A stretch of 64,000 nucleotides of DNA, taken from contig NW_022098093.1 of assembly GCF_002288925.2 (NCBI RefSeq), forward strand, positions 114,063 through 178,062, in the 5' to 3' direction. Position 1 is the stretch's first letter; each line of letters starts with the position of its first letter. Under the pieces are notes generated by a model. That model did no database searches. It was not told the origin of the DNA and worked only from the letters and a program-made list of their open reading frames with translations. Made by a program: the position numbers and the translations under genes. The DNA is from Delphinapterus leucas (Eukaryota; Chordata; Mammalia; Artiodactyla; Monodontidae). Positions 45,367-57,610 of this stretch are shown here, piece after piece.

Positions 45367-46116
45367 TCAGGCAAACTGTGATGAAACTATAATTTTAAAA
45401 AACTTTCTCCAACCCCTTTAAATAAGTTATAAACCAGACTGCGATGCATATCACAGGCAATCTGCTAAGATATTGCAAAGGCAAAAATAAAGTATAGCCT
45501 CTTATACAGCCAAGTAGGTACAACCCATTACATACATCTTCTCAAGGTAAATCGTGATTAGTTCTCAAGTAAGAGGACTTGAAAACACCACATTTCATCC
45601 ATACCGCACACACAGTACATCTTAGATTCACCAGGTAATTGAAACCTAGGACAGTATGACTCAGTGACTATATAGATTTATACTTAGATTCCATGATGAA
45701 CCACCTCCATCTGGTATATAAAAACTAAAATGTTTGGATGCAAGGAGGACCAGATTTCACTGTCTGTAACTATGTTTTTAACTAAATATAGCACACCAGT
45801 TCCTTTTAACCTGGAATCACTGCTGTTCCCAAAAGAATTCCTCTAAATTTTCATAGATCTTCCAGATTTTTTTTTATTTTAGTGAAATAATATTTTATTG
45901 TTTTTATTTAGATTATTCGCTTAATTAAGAAAAATAAAATTTACCATAGAAAACTTAGAAATAAATGAAATTACACTATATAAGATGGTTTAAGTTATTT
46001 TTTTCCATCAGCACAGCCCTGTGTTAATTAGAAAAAAATGTACATCAGTTTTTAATTACCCACATAATATTGCTCGAAAGTAACAAGATTAATCCATACA
46101 ATTTCCCATGGCATGC
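45367..46116. other. Unassigned AT-rich sequence
   Basis: Nothing recognised. Confidence 0.5.
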
Positions 46117-46182
46117 ACATATACGTACGTATATATATAAACATGTATGTACATGTATGTATATATGTATATAAATATAAAT
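46117..46182. repeat. (TATG/TA)n low-complexity tract
   Basis: Alternating purine-pyrimidine run (acgtacgtatatata, atgtatgtacatgtatg). Confidence 0.88.
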
Positions 46183-46189
46183 TTTTGCC

Positions 46190-46860
46190 ACTTTAAACAG
46201 TACCTGTGTGGCTGTGCATTTTTGAGCTCTTTCAATTTTTTTGTTATAATCTAAACTCTAGCTCCTTCTCTACTTTCCCTTTCCCATCTCCTTTCTATAA
46301 ACAGTGTGAACAGTTCAATATGTCTCCTTCCAAATCCACCTTTATAGTTATAAAATTATATAAGTTTGGGGCCTATATAATTTTATTATTATATGATTTT
46401 TATTACTATATAATTTATAATTATATAATTTTATTATTATTCATTTGTGATTTACCTTGATATAATACTGTATATACATTTCACTGCAACTTACTCTTGT
46501 TATTTAAATCATCATGGAAGCCTCTCCCAGTCAGTAAATTCAGAAGAAACTCATTATTTTTAAAAAGGTATATTATTCCATGATACAATACAGCTCATTT
46601 TTTTCAGTCATCTGTCTATTGATGCACATTCACTTTGAATGGAGTTTTCTGATTCTCTAGATCATATTGCACTGCACAACTTGTACATATAGAGTTGTAA
46701 AGTTGTGCCAGTACTTCCAAAGGATTGAATCCTATAGACCTAGGATGTTTTTTCACCACAGTTGGGCAGGAAGGTGAAGTGAAGATGAGTTCACATATTT
46801 TTAATTTTAAAAGATACTAACAAACTGCTAAATCAAATGTAAAAATGGATACGGCCACCG
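46190..46860 (-). mobile_element. Old L1 3' end, antisense
   Basis: Antisense L1M blocks: 'atcatcatggaagcctctcc', 'tattattccatgatacaata', 'tctgtctattgatgcacatt', 'tactaacaaactgctaaatc'. It includes an AT-rich stretch at 46375-46440 that may be a secondary expansion. Confidence 0.52.
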
Positions 46861-46861
46861 T

Positions 46862-47221
46862 CCTAGTTAGATTGGTCTGCTATAACAAATTACCATAGAC
46901 CGGGTGGCTTAAACAGCAAACATATACCTCTCAGTTCTGGAGGCTGGAAAGCCCAAGATCAAGGTGCTGGCAGGCCTGGTGCCTGGGGAGAGCCTGCTTC
47001 CTGGTTTGCAGGAGGCTGCCTTCTTGTTGTAACCTCACAAGGTAGAGAGCAGACTGAGAAGTAAGTTCTCTTCTCATAAGGACACTAATCCCATCGTGAG
47101 GGCTCCACTCTTATGACCTAATTAAGTTTCTAACAGCCCACCTCCTAATACCAACAAACTGAGGATTAGGGTTTTCAACACATAAATTTTGGGTGACACA
47201 AACATTCAGTCTGTAGCAGCC
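46862..47221 (-). mobile_element. MaLR LTR (MST/MLT1-like), antisense
   Basis: Clear antisense LTR: 'gtctgctataacaaattacc', 'atagaccgggtggcttaaac', 'ttctggaggctggaaagccc', 'cataaggacactaatcccat', 'aacacataaattttgggtga'. Confidence 0.9.
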
Positions 47222-47804
47222 ATCAGTGTTTATGAGAGAATAAACATTGTTCAAGTTAAGATTTTTAACTGTGTGTTGCCAAGCATTTTTTTTCCCAGCC
47301 CTTTTACAAAATACTCTTGTGTCCAGAGGACAACAGATGGGCCTTATCTGAAACCTTGAGAGACAGACTGCAGAGCCTGTTCTACAGAGTGGAATTTCAG
47401 GGATATTAAAGCCTTCAGGGACAACCCCCAACCAACACATATACTTTTCAGAGGGAGGGAGAGAATCAAATGTCTTCTGCCTTAACACAGACCTCAATGG
47501 TACAGTCTATATACTTAAGGGCAGGTGGTAGAGGGAAGGAGCCACAGAGAGAAATAGAGAGAGAAAAACTAAAAGTGTATACATTTCCATTTGCAATTCC
47601 ACTCAGTGGACAGATACCTGTGGGAGCTCTTGAGATAGAAAAAATGATTCCTTTCCTTCATGACTCCTTTCACTCTCATTTCACCAATCTAAACATAGTC
47701 ATATTGTGTAAAGATATCTTATTTTTTTTTATAAAACTAGACTCCAAAATTCAAATACTTTATTTGATATTCAGCAGAGAAAATAATGATCTGTTCCTGC
47801 ACTC
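47222..47804. other. Unassigned sequence
   Basis: No gene or repeat recognised. A 128-residue minus-strand frame at 47111-47497 starts in this stretch and runs back into the MaLR LTR; it has no domain. Confidence 0.5.
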
Positions 47805-48077
47805 AAGAAACAATAGGCTGGGGTTAGCAGATGCAAACCGCTACATATAGAATGGATAAATAGCAAGGTCCTACTGTATAGCACAGGGAACTGCATTCAA
47901 TATCCCATGATAAACCATAATGGAAAATAATTTGAAAATAATGTATATATTGATAAATATACATAACTGAATCACTTTGCTGTACAGCAGAGGTTAACAC
48001 AACATTGTAAATCAACTGAACTTCAATTTAAAAAAGAAAAAAAAGTATTAACTTAAAAAAAGAAATAATAGGCTGGG
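47805..48077 (+). mobile_element. Short L1 3' UTR insertion with 18-bp TSD
   Basis: Only about 237 bp of L1 3' end (47823-48059: 'ggtcctactgtatagcacag', 'gaatcactttgctgtacagc', A-rich tail). The flanks aagaaacaataggctggg (47805-47822) and aagaaataataggctggg (48060-48077) differ at one base. Confidence 0.92.
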
Positions 48078-48714
48078 CTGGGCTTATTATGATGGTATAA
48101 GTATTTCTTAAATATAGTATCAAATTAAGGGGTTTTTAAAGCTAATTTGGACTCAAACTGACTATTGACTTTTGGAAAGACTTTAGATAGCTTAGGTGTT
48201 TTCACCTTGGGAAATATCTTGATTAAAAAGTTGGCCTTTCATCTAAATACAACCTCTAGAGAAAGTAAAGAAGGGTGTGTGTTATCTGCTGAACATCATA
48301 GAAGATTATAACAGAAAGCTTTACAAAACTTAAAATTAAAAAAATTAGGTACATAAATTCTGAAATACAACTCACATTTCTACTCGGTAAGGGTAAAACA
48401 GCAATAGGGTGATGTATTTTTTTAAATGTGGAAACTAAATTATGTACATTGGCATAAAGCAATAGAAGTAATAGGTCACTTATACTCTCTCTAACTTGGT
48501 GTATTCTTTCTACATGCTAACAGAAGGAAATTATTCTTGTTGATATTTATTTTTCTTCAGCTCTCCAAAATTGTTCTGGGGTCCATATGGTTCACATAAG
48601 GTCTTTTCCGTTAACTTTGATTCTTTCAAAAGTGTATCAAAATATAAATCTGCAGTCATTTTTAATACAAAATTTCGAATGTGCCACTTAATGAGTCTAG
48701 GATTTCACTGATTC
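48078..48714. other. Unassigned sequence
   Basis: Nothing recognised. Confidence 0.5.
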
Positions 48715-49150
48715 CTTCATTTATTCCTAAATTGATTCATTCATTTAACTTATACATATTCATCCCTTACTATATGTTGGGGCCTCTTCTAGGAGCATGG
48801 GACACGTCAGTAAACACAATAGATTATTCCTGCCTTCTGGAGTACAATATAGATAGGTACTAAGTAAATAACTTACATGTTATGATAACTGACAGTAATG
48901 CTATGGTAAAAATAAATTCATATTTCCAAGTAAGGTGACTTGGGAGGGTCAGGCTTGGCGGAAGATGGAAAAGGTACAGGGACCAATTTTAAGTAGGGCT
49001 AATATAGACGTTTTTGGTGAGACTGATATTTAAGCAAAGGCTTGAATGAAGTAAAAGATTTTGCTTGACAGATAATATGAGGAAAACATTTCAGGGAGAA
49101 AGGCAACCGGTGCAAAGATGCCAAATTTGGAGTGCATGTTTGAGAAACAA
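48715..49150 (+). mobile_element. Ancient mammalian interspersed repeat, family not assigned
   Basis: It follows a common old repeat: 'attgattcattcatttaact', 'gtcagtaaacacaatagatt', 'taatgctatggtaaaaataa', 'aaaggcttgaatgaagtaaa', 'aaccggtgcaaagatgcc'. Highly diverged. Confidence 0.45.
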
Positions 49151-49526
49151 GGATAATATTGGTTAGAGTAATGTGGAAGAACTAATTGTATTAACAATAG
49201 TAAGTTATCCAGCTATATATGGCATCAGTACAGTGGCAAAGAGAGCTAAAATTTCAATTCAAAAACATGCATGCTGTTTGAATTTTGGGCAAATATAATG
49301 AAAGAAAATTTAAAATAGTTAATTTCATGACTAATATCAAAGGATGTGACAGTCTTCAAATATTTGATGATTAGAATATAATATGGTATAGTTTTGAAAA
49401 TAGGAGTTCAGTTTGAAAATGAATCACTCAAAAGATGTCTATTTTTAAAAGAAAATTCTTTGCAAAGAAAGACCCAAATATCAAGATATCATAACAGGGA
49501 TCAGTAATTACTCAGATTATCCAATG
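49151..49526. other. Unassigned sequence
   Basis: Nothing recognised. Confidence 0.5.
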
Positions 49527-49900
49527 TCTTGGTCAATACAGAATGCTGTAACACATTTACCATAGACTGGGTGGCTTAAACAACCAACACTTATTTCGAA
49601 CAGTTCTGGAGGCAGGAAATCCAAGACCAGGGTGTCGGCATGGTTGAGTTACCACTGTGGTGAGAACCCTCAACCAGGTTGCAGACAGCCCACTTCTTAC
49701 ATCCTCACATGGTGGAAAGACTGAGAGAGCTCCCAGGGGTCTCTTTTATAAAGACACTAATCCCACTCATGAGAGTTTCACCTTCATGACTAATCTGCTC
49801 CCAAAGGCCCCGCTTCCTAATACCATTACCTTTGAGGATCAGGATTTCAAGATAGGAGTTTTGGTGGGGTGCAAAGATTGATTTTAGAACATCACAACTG
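49527..49900 (-). mobile_element. MaLR LTR (MST-like), antisense
   Basis: Antisense blocks: 'accatagactgggtggctta', 'acagttctggaggcaggaaa', 'cctcacatggtggaaagact', 'aaagacactaatcccactca', 'ccgcttcctaataccattac'. It differs enough from the LTR at 46862 that the two need not be one provirus. Confidence 0.9.
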
Positions 49901-50029
49901 TGTCCATAAATTGAAGTAATGTCTTTCACTGTGATATGATACCCAGAAAGTGCATCTTAAACGTTTCTTGGTTTCCAACTGATACTGAAGATGATGTGTA
50001 TAATTTAAAAAGTTAAAAAGAAAAACCCA

Positions 50030-50252
50030 GGGGCCTTCCCTGGTGGTGCAGTGGTTGAGAGTCCGCCTGCCAATGCAGGGGACACGGGTTCGTGCCCCGG
50101 TCCGGGAAGATCCCACATGCCGTGGAGCGGCTGGGCCCGTGAGCCATGGCCGCTGAGCCTGCGCGTCCGGAGCCTGTGCTCCGCAACGGGAGAGGCCACA
50201 ACAGTGAGAGGCCCGCGTACCGCAAAAAACAAAACAAAACAAACAAAAAACA
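50030..50252 (+). mobile_element. CHR-2-type SINE
   Basis: Full-length body (A-box tggtgcagtgg, B-box-like gggttcgtgcc) with a tail drifted to AAAAC repeats. The TSD is not clear. Confidence 0.95.
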
Positions 50253-51295
50253 ACCTTCAGTATAGTCGCCATTATTTGAAGAAAATGTGTTGTCAGGTCT
50301 ATGATAGCATTGCTATCATGTGTGAAAGCTTTAATGGAACTGCAGAAATATTTAATGAGAAAGTGACAAGAACTTTACACATATTTAAAAGAATATATTT
50401 GGCTTAAGAGGATTTGAAATGTGAAATATTAAATGATTTCCAGACACCTTTGATTCTGCCAATTATTGGTATGATGCTACTCATGCATATGCAATGATAA
50501 TAGATTGACAAATTTTCAAAAGTTCTTAATAGGAAAAGAAGTTTAATAAGGTGGAATTTATGTATTCTGTCAAGAGACACTTTTCTAGCTAGAAGCAAAG
50601 AATTTCTGGAGAGAAGTGAAAAATTTAAGTTCCACTGATTAAGTTTACAAACACTTATGCCAGTGGTTAGCTAATATCTATTTTGAATCTAAAGTGATAT
50701 TTTGAATAATTTTAGTTGCGTCAATTATGTATAAAATGTAGTTAATTTATTACTTTTATTCATGTTAAGAAATTTTAAAAATCTTGATTAATATCTAAAA
50801 CAAACACAATTTGTTTTTACATTCTACAATATCATAAATGTTTGAAAGTTGAAAAATATTTTATAAAAGGAAGAAAAGTGGGAGCCAGGAAGAGGCTACA
50901 AAAGGAGTTCTTAACAATCCAATAATTCCCATAGTGCATATTCCTAACATTTTTCAAAATAACAGCAAAATGATTTCTAAAAATTGAAAACAATAAGTCA
51001 TATTTAAATTTATGCTTTTATAAACATGTTGCAGCAAAAAATTCACAACCTTTATTTAGAGTAACTAATTAAATTAAGCAAGAATCATCTATTCACAAGA
51101 AAGACACAGATTTGAAATCAATATATTTTCAGAGCTCCCAATTTTACATGAACAAGTCAAAGCTCTACATCTATGTCAATTATGACACTAAAAATGTTCT
51201 TTGGAATTTTTTTCTAACACGTTCTTCCCTGTATTGCTCCTTGTATCTCAGAGGTACTAAGTGCAGCTTTGTCTTGACCAAAGACCACATATAGC
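50253..51295. other. Unassigned AT-rich sequence
   Basis: Nothing recognised. Confidence 0.5.
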
Positions 51296-51320
51296 AAAAA
51301 AAAAAAAAAAAAAAAAAAAA
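51296..51320 (+). repeat. A25 tract
   Basis: Twenty-five uninterrupted A. The sequence just before it (about 51180-51295) is not a repeat that I recognise and has no AATAAA signal. A 6-bp match 'ctcctt' lies at about 51237 and after the tract, too weak for a TSD. Confidence 0.9.
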
Positions 51321-52137
51321 CTCCTTTTATTTTTGTTTTTTTGCAATGAATTTTCACAGCAACATGTGGTAAGGGAGTTATTGGCCTGGCCTTGGGGTCT
51401 ATGCAATTGTTGTCCATACGTCTAACACCTTTGAAGACTAAAAATATGGCACAGATAGAAGATAAAAATGCTTTATTAATTACATCTGCACTATAACATT
51501 TTATTCTTTGTCTGGAAAGTAATTACATTTTACATTTTAAAATGTTTTGCTCTGACCACCAACATATATGCTATTGACATCATTTTATTAACTGTAATTA
51601 TTTTTCATTAGACCATTATTTATAATGGTTTAATGGAAACTGGGTTCCTAATTTTGAAATATCCCTGCCTTTCATAAATAACCCATTTGAATCTATTATA
51701 TTGGGAAAATATTTTTAAAATCTTAATTATAGATAGTGTTGATAAGTGTATGGGGGAAAAACTGCATTAGATGTACATTCTCATAAAGTATTGGTGATAC
51801 AATACATTTGGTGACACCTTAATTTTTTAAAAAGGAAAAAGCAATTTTGTCACCAAAAAAGGGGGCGGGGAAGAAAGCCATTAAGCTTACATTCTCCCTT
51901 ACGGCTTAACTTTTCATTTGTTTGTGGAGAAAGATAATTTATTACAGTGATGTGTAAAACTAAACTAAACTTGCAGTCCATCATTTATTCATTCCTTCAG
52001 TGACGATTTATGGATAAACTATGGCATTACAAAACCCTCACCAGGAAAGTGTTAGGAAGGATAAGTTGCTCAGAGAATTGAATGTCATTGTTACTGGCCT
52101 GAAATTTGACTTAAAAATTGTATTTTTATTGTTTCTG
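51321..52137. other. Unassigned AT-rich sequence
   Basis: Nothing recognised. Confidence 0.5.
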
Positions 52138-52955
52138 TAGTTCAGTGGAAGGATTCTAGATTGTCCCCCACAATCTCCTCTCCAAGTTTTCATTTCTTCT
52201 TGTATCCTCTCCCTTGAGTGTGGGCAGAACCTGTGACTTTCTTCTTATTTTTTTTATTTTTTGTTTTGCCATACGCGGGCCTCTCACTGTTGTGGCCTCT
52301 CCCGTTGCGGAGCACAGGCTCCGGACGCGCAGGCTCAGCGGCCATGGCTCACGGGCCCAGCCGCTCCGCGGCATGTGGGATCTTTCCGGACCGGGGCACG
52401 AACCCGTGTCCCCTGCATCGGCAGGCGGACTCTCTACCACTGTGCCACCAGGGAAGCCAACTTTCTTCTTATTAACAGAACACAGCAGCGATAAGCTGTT
52501 AGTCCCATGATTGTGTTTACACTATATAAAATGGTATCTTGCTAGTAGGCTTACTCTAAAACCTCCCCTTGCTGGACTGATAAAGTCAAGGGCTATGATG
52601 GGGAAGTTCAGATGACAAAAAAATGCTAGTAGCCTCTAAAAATGGAAGGCTGCCATTAGGAGCTAAGAGTAGCTTTTAGGCAACAGCCAATGAGAAGCCA
52701 GGGCCTCAGTCCTACAGAAGCAAGGAACTGAATTCTGCCAAGAACTTGAGTAAGAAGGAAGCAGATTTGTCACTGTTTAAGTCTCCCCACCAGAGCCCTG
52801 ACATGGCAAAACCTTGAAAGCAACCTTACATAGGACCAAGGTAAGCTATACCAAGACTCTTAGATTACAGAAACTATGAGATAATTACTGTGTTATTTTA
52901 TGCCACTGAGTTTGTGGTAATTTGTTACACAGCATGAGATAACTAATACATGTAG
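52138..52955 (+). mobile_element. MLT1-type MaLR LTR split by a SINE
   Basis: The left part ends in 'tgggcagaacctgtgacttt' at 52222-52241. After the SINE it continues through 'gaagccagggcctcagtcct', 'actgaattctgccaagaact', 'cagaaactatgagataatta' and the 3' end 'gagtttgtggtaatttgtta'. About 600 bp of LTR without the SINE. Confidence 0.8.
52236..52473 (-). mobile_element. CHR-2-type SINE, antisense, with 14-bp TSD
   Basis: Body 52250-52459, with its T-rich tail at the left and 'accagggaagcc' head at the right. The TSD actttcttcttatt is exact at 52236-52249 and 52460-52473. It splits an MLT1 LTR. Confidence 0.96.
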
Positions 52956-54217
52956 TTTCTTAGGTTTTTTTTTTCCTATGCATGTATTATTGAGCTAACT
53001 GATGTTAAATTTTAAAAAAGAATCTGTAAAATATTTTACATAATATTTTGAGGACAGAACAATCTCTCCTCTATATGATATTCTATTCTTTCTGATACAT
53101 TTTTTAGAGCTATGTGTTGACTTTAAAAAGATTATTGAAAATGTTAGTAGAAAATATATTTTCTTGAAATCTAAGACAGCTGGCTGCATTGACAATTGGA
53201 ATGAAGTTGATTTAAGTAAGATTAGAGAGATTCTCAAAAGCCTCTAAAATTATATTGATTAATAATTAAAATTTTCTTCAGTTTTATAATTAAGCTTGAC
53301 ATTTAGAAAGGTTTATCATAAGTGGTACCCTTGAGTACATATGAATTTAAATATATGTAACATTTAATTTACATTATGTATGTTCTAGCTTCTTTTGCCT
53401 TCTTCTCACCTCCAAAATTTCCAGAATAAGAAATCTGGATTCCTAAATTATAGTAAATGTCTTACCTTTATTTAATAATGCTTCATATCTCATTATCATC
53501 TAATTTTTAAAGCCAAAATATTTTATGAATCTAATGCTTTGCTATTTTCATTAGTATAGACTTCAATTTAGCAATATTTTATGAATGGATACTAGTATTT
53601 ATCTGATATACACACGGCCAAATTTCTGAATTGATTAATCAATTTCCAGTAAATGTATACAAACTATTAAATATATAAATATTTAATAATCATATAAATG
53701 AGCATACAAACATATAGTAAGATATATTTCTATAACATTTCTATAGATTTCATAAAATACTTTTAAATCAGCAAAATATTAAGGCCTTTGTGAGACAAAT
53801 TTATTTATCATAATTTTACTTCAACTATGTGGAGACAGGTGAAGTAGGAGAAGGAAAAGAAAAAAAATATAGTAAGCATCTGTTAGCAGCTAGGTACAGT
53901 GCTGTACACTATACACCCTGAATAAACAGAAGAGTGGAGAGAGTTGTCCAAGTCACATTAATAGTAAGTGGTTAATTAATTCTAAGCATCTTAAATGTGT
54001 GTTTTTGCCATCCCTTCCTTGAACAGTTCTGACCATCCTGCCTCATGCTATTCACCCCTCTGTGATCTACTGACCCATAGAACCCATCAATACTGTAATT
54101 AGCTGACATGTATAAATTATCTATTACATGTACTAGGGAATGCTGAAAAAGTAGAAAGCCATGAGGCATACTCATGTTCTTATAGAAACATATGAGTAAT
54201 CTGGAGAGAAGAAGACA
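52956..54217. other. Unassigned AT-rich sequence
   Basis: Nothing certain. About 53880-53975 ('ttgtccaagtcacattaata') may be a decayed antisense MIR. Confidence 0.45.
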
Positions 54218-54263
54218 TTAAATAAATAAATTAATTAATTAATTAACTAATTAATTAATTAAT
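54218..54263. repeat. (AATT)n tetranucleotide microsatellite
   Basis: Repeats of AATAAAT then TTAATTAA units, with one C interruption. Confidence 0.92.
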
Positions 54264-55149
54264 GAGCCTTTCAGCTTTTCTCCAAGTCTAGATTTACATT
54301 ACAGCCTTCTGCCACACCATGGTACAAATCGTTTCTTTCACACTGTACAAAATCTGTTCCATCTTTCTGAACAATTCTGGACAGTATTATGGCTAAGGAG
54401 TAAAACTTTAAATATCATTCTAGAACAGCTTTCTCAAGAAGATTAAACCAGAAAGGCATTCAGAACATTTACTTAAAAAATAAATATGTAATCACCAACA
54501 AATTCCATTTAATTAATTTTTTTATATTAATAGATGTGGATTACAGGAATGTGCATGAGGAAGTACTGAATTCTAGAATGCATAATTAAGGTTAGTAGCA
54601 TGATTTTCAGTCAAGAATACAAAGGAAAGAGAGAGAAATCTGAATTTATTGGGGGGCTAGAAATGCAAAAATAAATACAGTTAAAAATGTACTGAGTATT
54701 TAAATATATTATTGTTTAGATAATATAAGAGGTATTATGGAACAGGCTATGTACCCATCCTAGAGATCTGGGAAAAGTTTAAGAAGTACTTGAGTATTCA
54801 GGCTTTAAAGATACATAAGATTTATTCAGGCAAATTAGGTGGGAACAGGTGTCTGATAAGAGTGTCAATAAGGAAAGGGCACAGAGAAGGGAAAGCACTT
54901 CTTGTATATGGGGAACTCTGAGAAATTTCATTATCAGAGTACACATTTCTAGGAGGAATAAAAAAGTTATGATGTTGAAGAGACAGAGGGCTTAACCATG
55001 GAAAACATATATTTGGTTTGCTTAATTCTATAAAAATATACAGAATCATTGAGAGTATTTAAATAAAGGATTGACTTAGTCAAATTTGGCTTTCATAATT
55101 ATTATTCTAAGTGTTGAATGTGAAGCATATTAAACACAGGCAAAACTAG
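54264..55149. other. Unassigned sequence
   Basis: Nothing certain; 54790-55070 may belong to the same ancient repeat family as 48715-49150. Confidence 0.4.
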
Positions 55150-55330
55150 ATAATAAGAATATTAGCTACTATTCACATACATTATTTTACTTAATTATCA
55201 TAAAAATCTTTCCTTTTTCTCTTATTATTAACTCCATTTTACAAATCAAACAATGTAGGCCATCAACTTTTCCACAGTCATTAGCACAGGCAGGATTCAT
55301 ATCCAGGTATATTCTTTAAACCCTCTGCTA
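55150..55330 (-). mobile_element. MIR SINE, antisense
   Basis: 'cattattttacttaattatc', 'actccattttacaaatcaaa', 'cacaggcaggattcatatcc' in antisense MIR order. Confidence 0.58.
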
Positions 55331-55692
55331 GCCTCTCCCCATGAAGTCAGGAAACATGTGGGAAATTATTGTAATACCCTGGAGAAATGATAACCTGAAT
55401 GTGGGCAAAAATACTATGGATGGAAACAGAGGGACACAACTGAGAAATACTGAGGAGTTAAAAGGCTAATAGGAATGAGAAGATTCTGGGATGATTCTAG
55501 TTAATGGGGGAAATCTCTGGGAGATGCTAAGTAATGACATTAATGGAAATGAGAAACAAGGGGAGAGGAGGAGATGGAGTGGGAGTGATGAGTCATGCTG
55601 TGGTCGTTCTGAAGCTTATCCTGACACCAAGGAGATGTATGCAGTAGGCTGTAGAACATGAAAAGCATGCTCCATTATAAAAAACAAATAAC
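55331..55692. other. Unassigned, possibly ancient repeat
   Basis: Purine-rich sequence of G/A-rich short phrases. No firm assignment. Confidence 0.4.
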
Positions 55693-55908
55693 AGGGCTTC
55701 CCTGGTGGTGCAGTGGTTGAGAGTCCGCCTGCCGATGCAGGGGACACGGGTTCGTGCCCCGGTCTGGGAGGATCCCACATGCCGCGGAGCGGCTGGGCCC
55801 GTGAGCCATGGCCGCTGAGCCTGCGCGTCCGGAGGCGGTGCTCCGCAACGGGAGAGGCCACGACCACTAGTGGGAGGCCCGCGTACCGCAAAAAAAAAAA
55901 ACAAAAAA
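55693..55908 (+). mobile_element. CHR-2-type SINE
   Basis: Full-length body. Near the 3' end it has a local change, 'cgaccactagtgggaggccc', in place of the usual 'caacagtgagaggccc'. A tail of A12 then AC-rich. Confidence 0.95.
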
Positions 55909-56256
55909 CCCAAAACATAAACCGTTCAGTGTACCTTTATCTTGTAATTTAATATTCCCTGAACTTCCTGCCATCAAGCTGGGTCTGTGGAATCTAAAGG
56001 TAAAATTATCTTTACTCCTCACTGTTACTTTAAGAACATTTTTCTGCTATTCCCTTGGGGCACCCAGAGTCCTGTTATCCCACCACAATCCATTCATAGA
56101 GACTTTAATATATGGCTCACGACTTTCCCATTACCCAACCTTCCCAGGTCTCCTTCATCCTAGATGATTTCACTTTCCATTCAACTTTAATTATTTAAAA
56201 ATTGAATAACTTTAAAATTTATTTAAATGTTAATTACTGATAAGCTAAAATCGGTC
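55909..56256. other. Unassigned sequence
   Basis: Nothing recognised. Confidence 0.5.
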
Positions 56257-56487
56257 AGGAACTGTTTTTGTTTTTGTTTCTTGCAGTACGCGGGCCTCTC
56301 ACTGTCGTGGCCTCTCCCATTGCGGAGCACAGGCTCCGGACGCACAGGCTCAGCAGCCATGGCTCACGGGCGCAGCCGCTCCGCGGCATGTGGGATCCTC
56401 CCAGACCGGGGCACGAACCCGTGTCCCCTGCATCGGCAGGCGGACTCTCAACCACTGCGCCACCAGGGAAGCCCAGGTACTGTTTTT
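56257..56487 (-). mobile_element. CHR-2-type SINE, antisense, with 13-bp TSD
   Basis: Body 56270-56474. The TSD aggaactgttttt (56257-56269) and aggtactgttttt (56475-56487) differ at one base. Confidence 0.95.
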
Positions 56488-56519
56488 CTAGAAGTTTGGA
56501 ATAAAGCAGTCATGAAGAT

Positions 56520-56760
56520 AGAAAGTTAGACTTTGCCCTAAGGGTAACTGGTGGCAATTAAAGGCCTTTGAAGAGAAGTTACTTGAACACTTGATCAGAC
56601 CTGTGTTTAAATACAATCACTCCTCCTGAGTTGTAGAGGGTGGATGAGGGGAAGCTGTAGGAGGAAAGAAAGAGAGTTCTAGGAAAGGCTGAATGGATTG
56701 GTGATCTCTGGATATGGGGAAAATCACCCTGCTAGGAGGAATCATTGAGGAAAGGGGCCC
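56520..56760 (+). mobile_element. Ancient mammalian repeat fragment, not assigned
   Basis: 'taaaggcctttgaagagaag' and 'cacttgatcagacctgtgtt' echo a widespread old repeat. Low certainty. Confidence 0.35.
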
Positions 56761-57049
56761 TAGACTATTGTCTTCTTTTTGTTTTTGGTATTAATAGAAA
56801 ACCTACTCATTTTCTCAATTTAGAAAAATTCTCTATTTACTCCTTATCACACAAGATGGTACCAATAGATTGTACCATCTCCTACTTAACAGAGATACAT
56901 CAAAAATAAACATGATGTAAGTTCTGTAGATGAGCAGCACAAAGAAACACTACTAGTAGCTGTCTAGTCAAGTAAGTTATCCTTGCTTGATAACCTGCAC
57001 CACCCAAACTCATGTCCTCAGATTAACACTCAATGACTTTAATAAAACA

Positions 57050-57610
57050 AAGTGGAATTTCGGCAGGGGGAAGGGGAGGGGATTTTTCTCTACCCTTCTA
57101 AGTTCTTCTGGCTGGTCTAAGAATTAAATTGACGTGAGACAGATTAACAGGAAAAAAAATCAAACAAAAGTTTAATAACATGTGTACATGGGAGAGATCC
57201 ATGTATACATGGCTGAAACACTCATCTTAAATACCATCTTCAACAAAAGAGGATATCGGGGTAGTGGTGTGGAACTTCAAAGGGGAGAAAGGCAATTCAC
57301 AGAGATATGGAAAAGCAAATGTTTGCTGGGCCTTGCAGAGACAATGGGACAGAGACAATGGGACACATAGTGGACTCTGAACTCTAGGCCCTGCCAACTT
57401 CCCCCACCACACCTAGCCCATATTCTTTACAGATATCTCTGGTGATAGTTCTAGTCCTGCAACAGGCCCTTTATCTGAATTCTTTTAGGTAGTTAAGAGG
57501 AAAGTAACAAGAAAAACTTCCTGAGTCTTCTATTTCTTAAAAATAATCAGACCAAATTAATCCTTATGCCAAAGAGACACATTTCGGGGTGGCAAATTTT
57601 GTTCCCCTAA
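57050..57610 (-). mobile_element. ERV1 LTR, antisense
   Basis: On the minus strand the 3' part reads 'ctgttaatctgtctcacgtc' then 'aatttaattcttagaccagc', 'cagaagaacttagaagggta', the same plan as the ERV1 LTR at 37922-38457. The 5' part includes 'tgtgtctctttggcataagg'. A 14-bp tandem (agacaatgggacag) lies at 57338-57365. No internal region is evident on either side. Confidence 0.68.

Noticed and set aside
46862..49900. One MaLR provirus with paired LTRs
   Set aside because: Two antisense LTRs lie 2.3 kb apart, but they differ in many blocks and no MaLR internal sequence was recognised between them.
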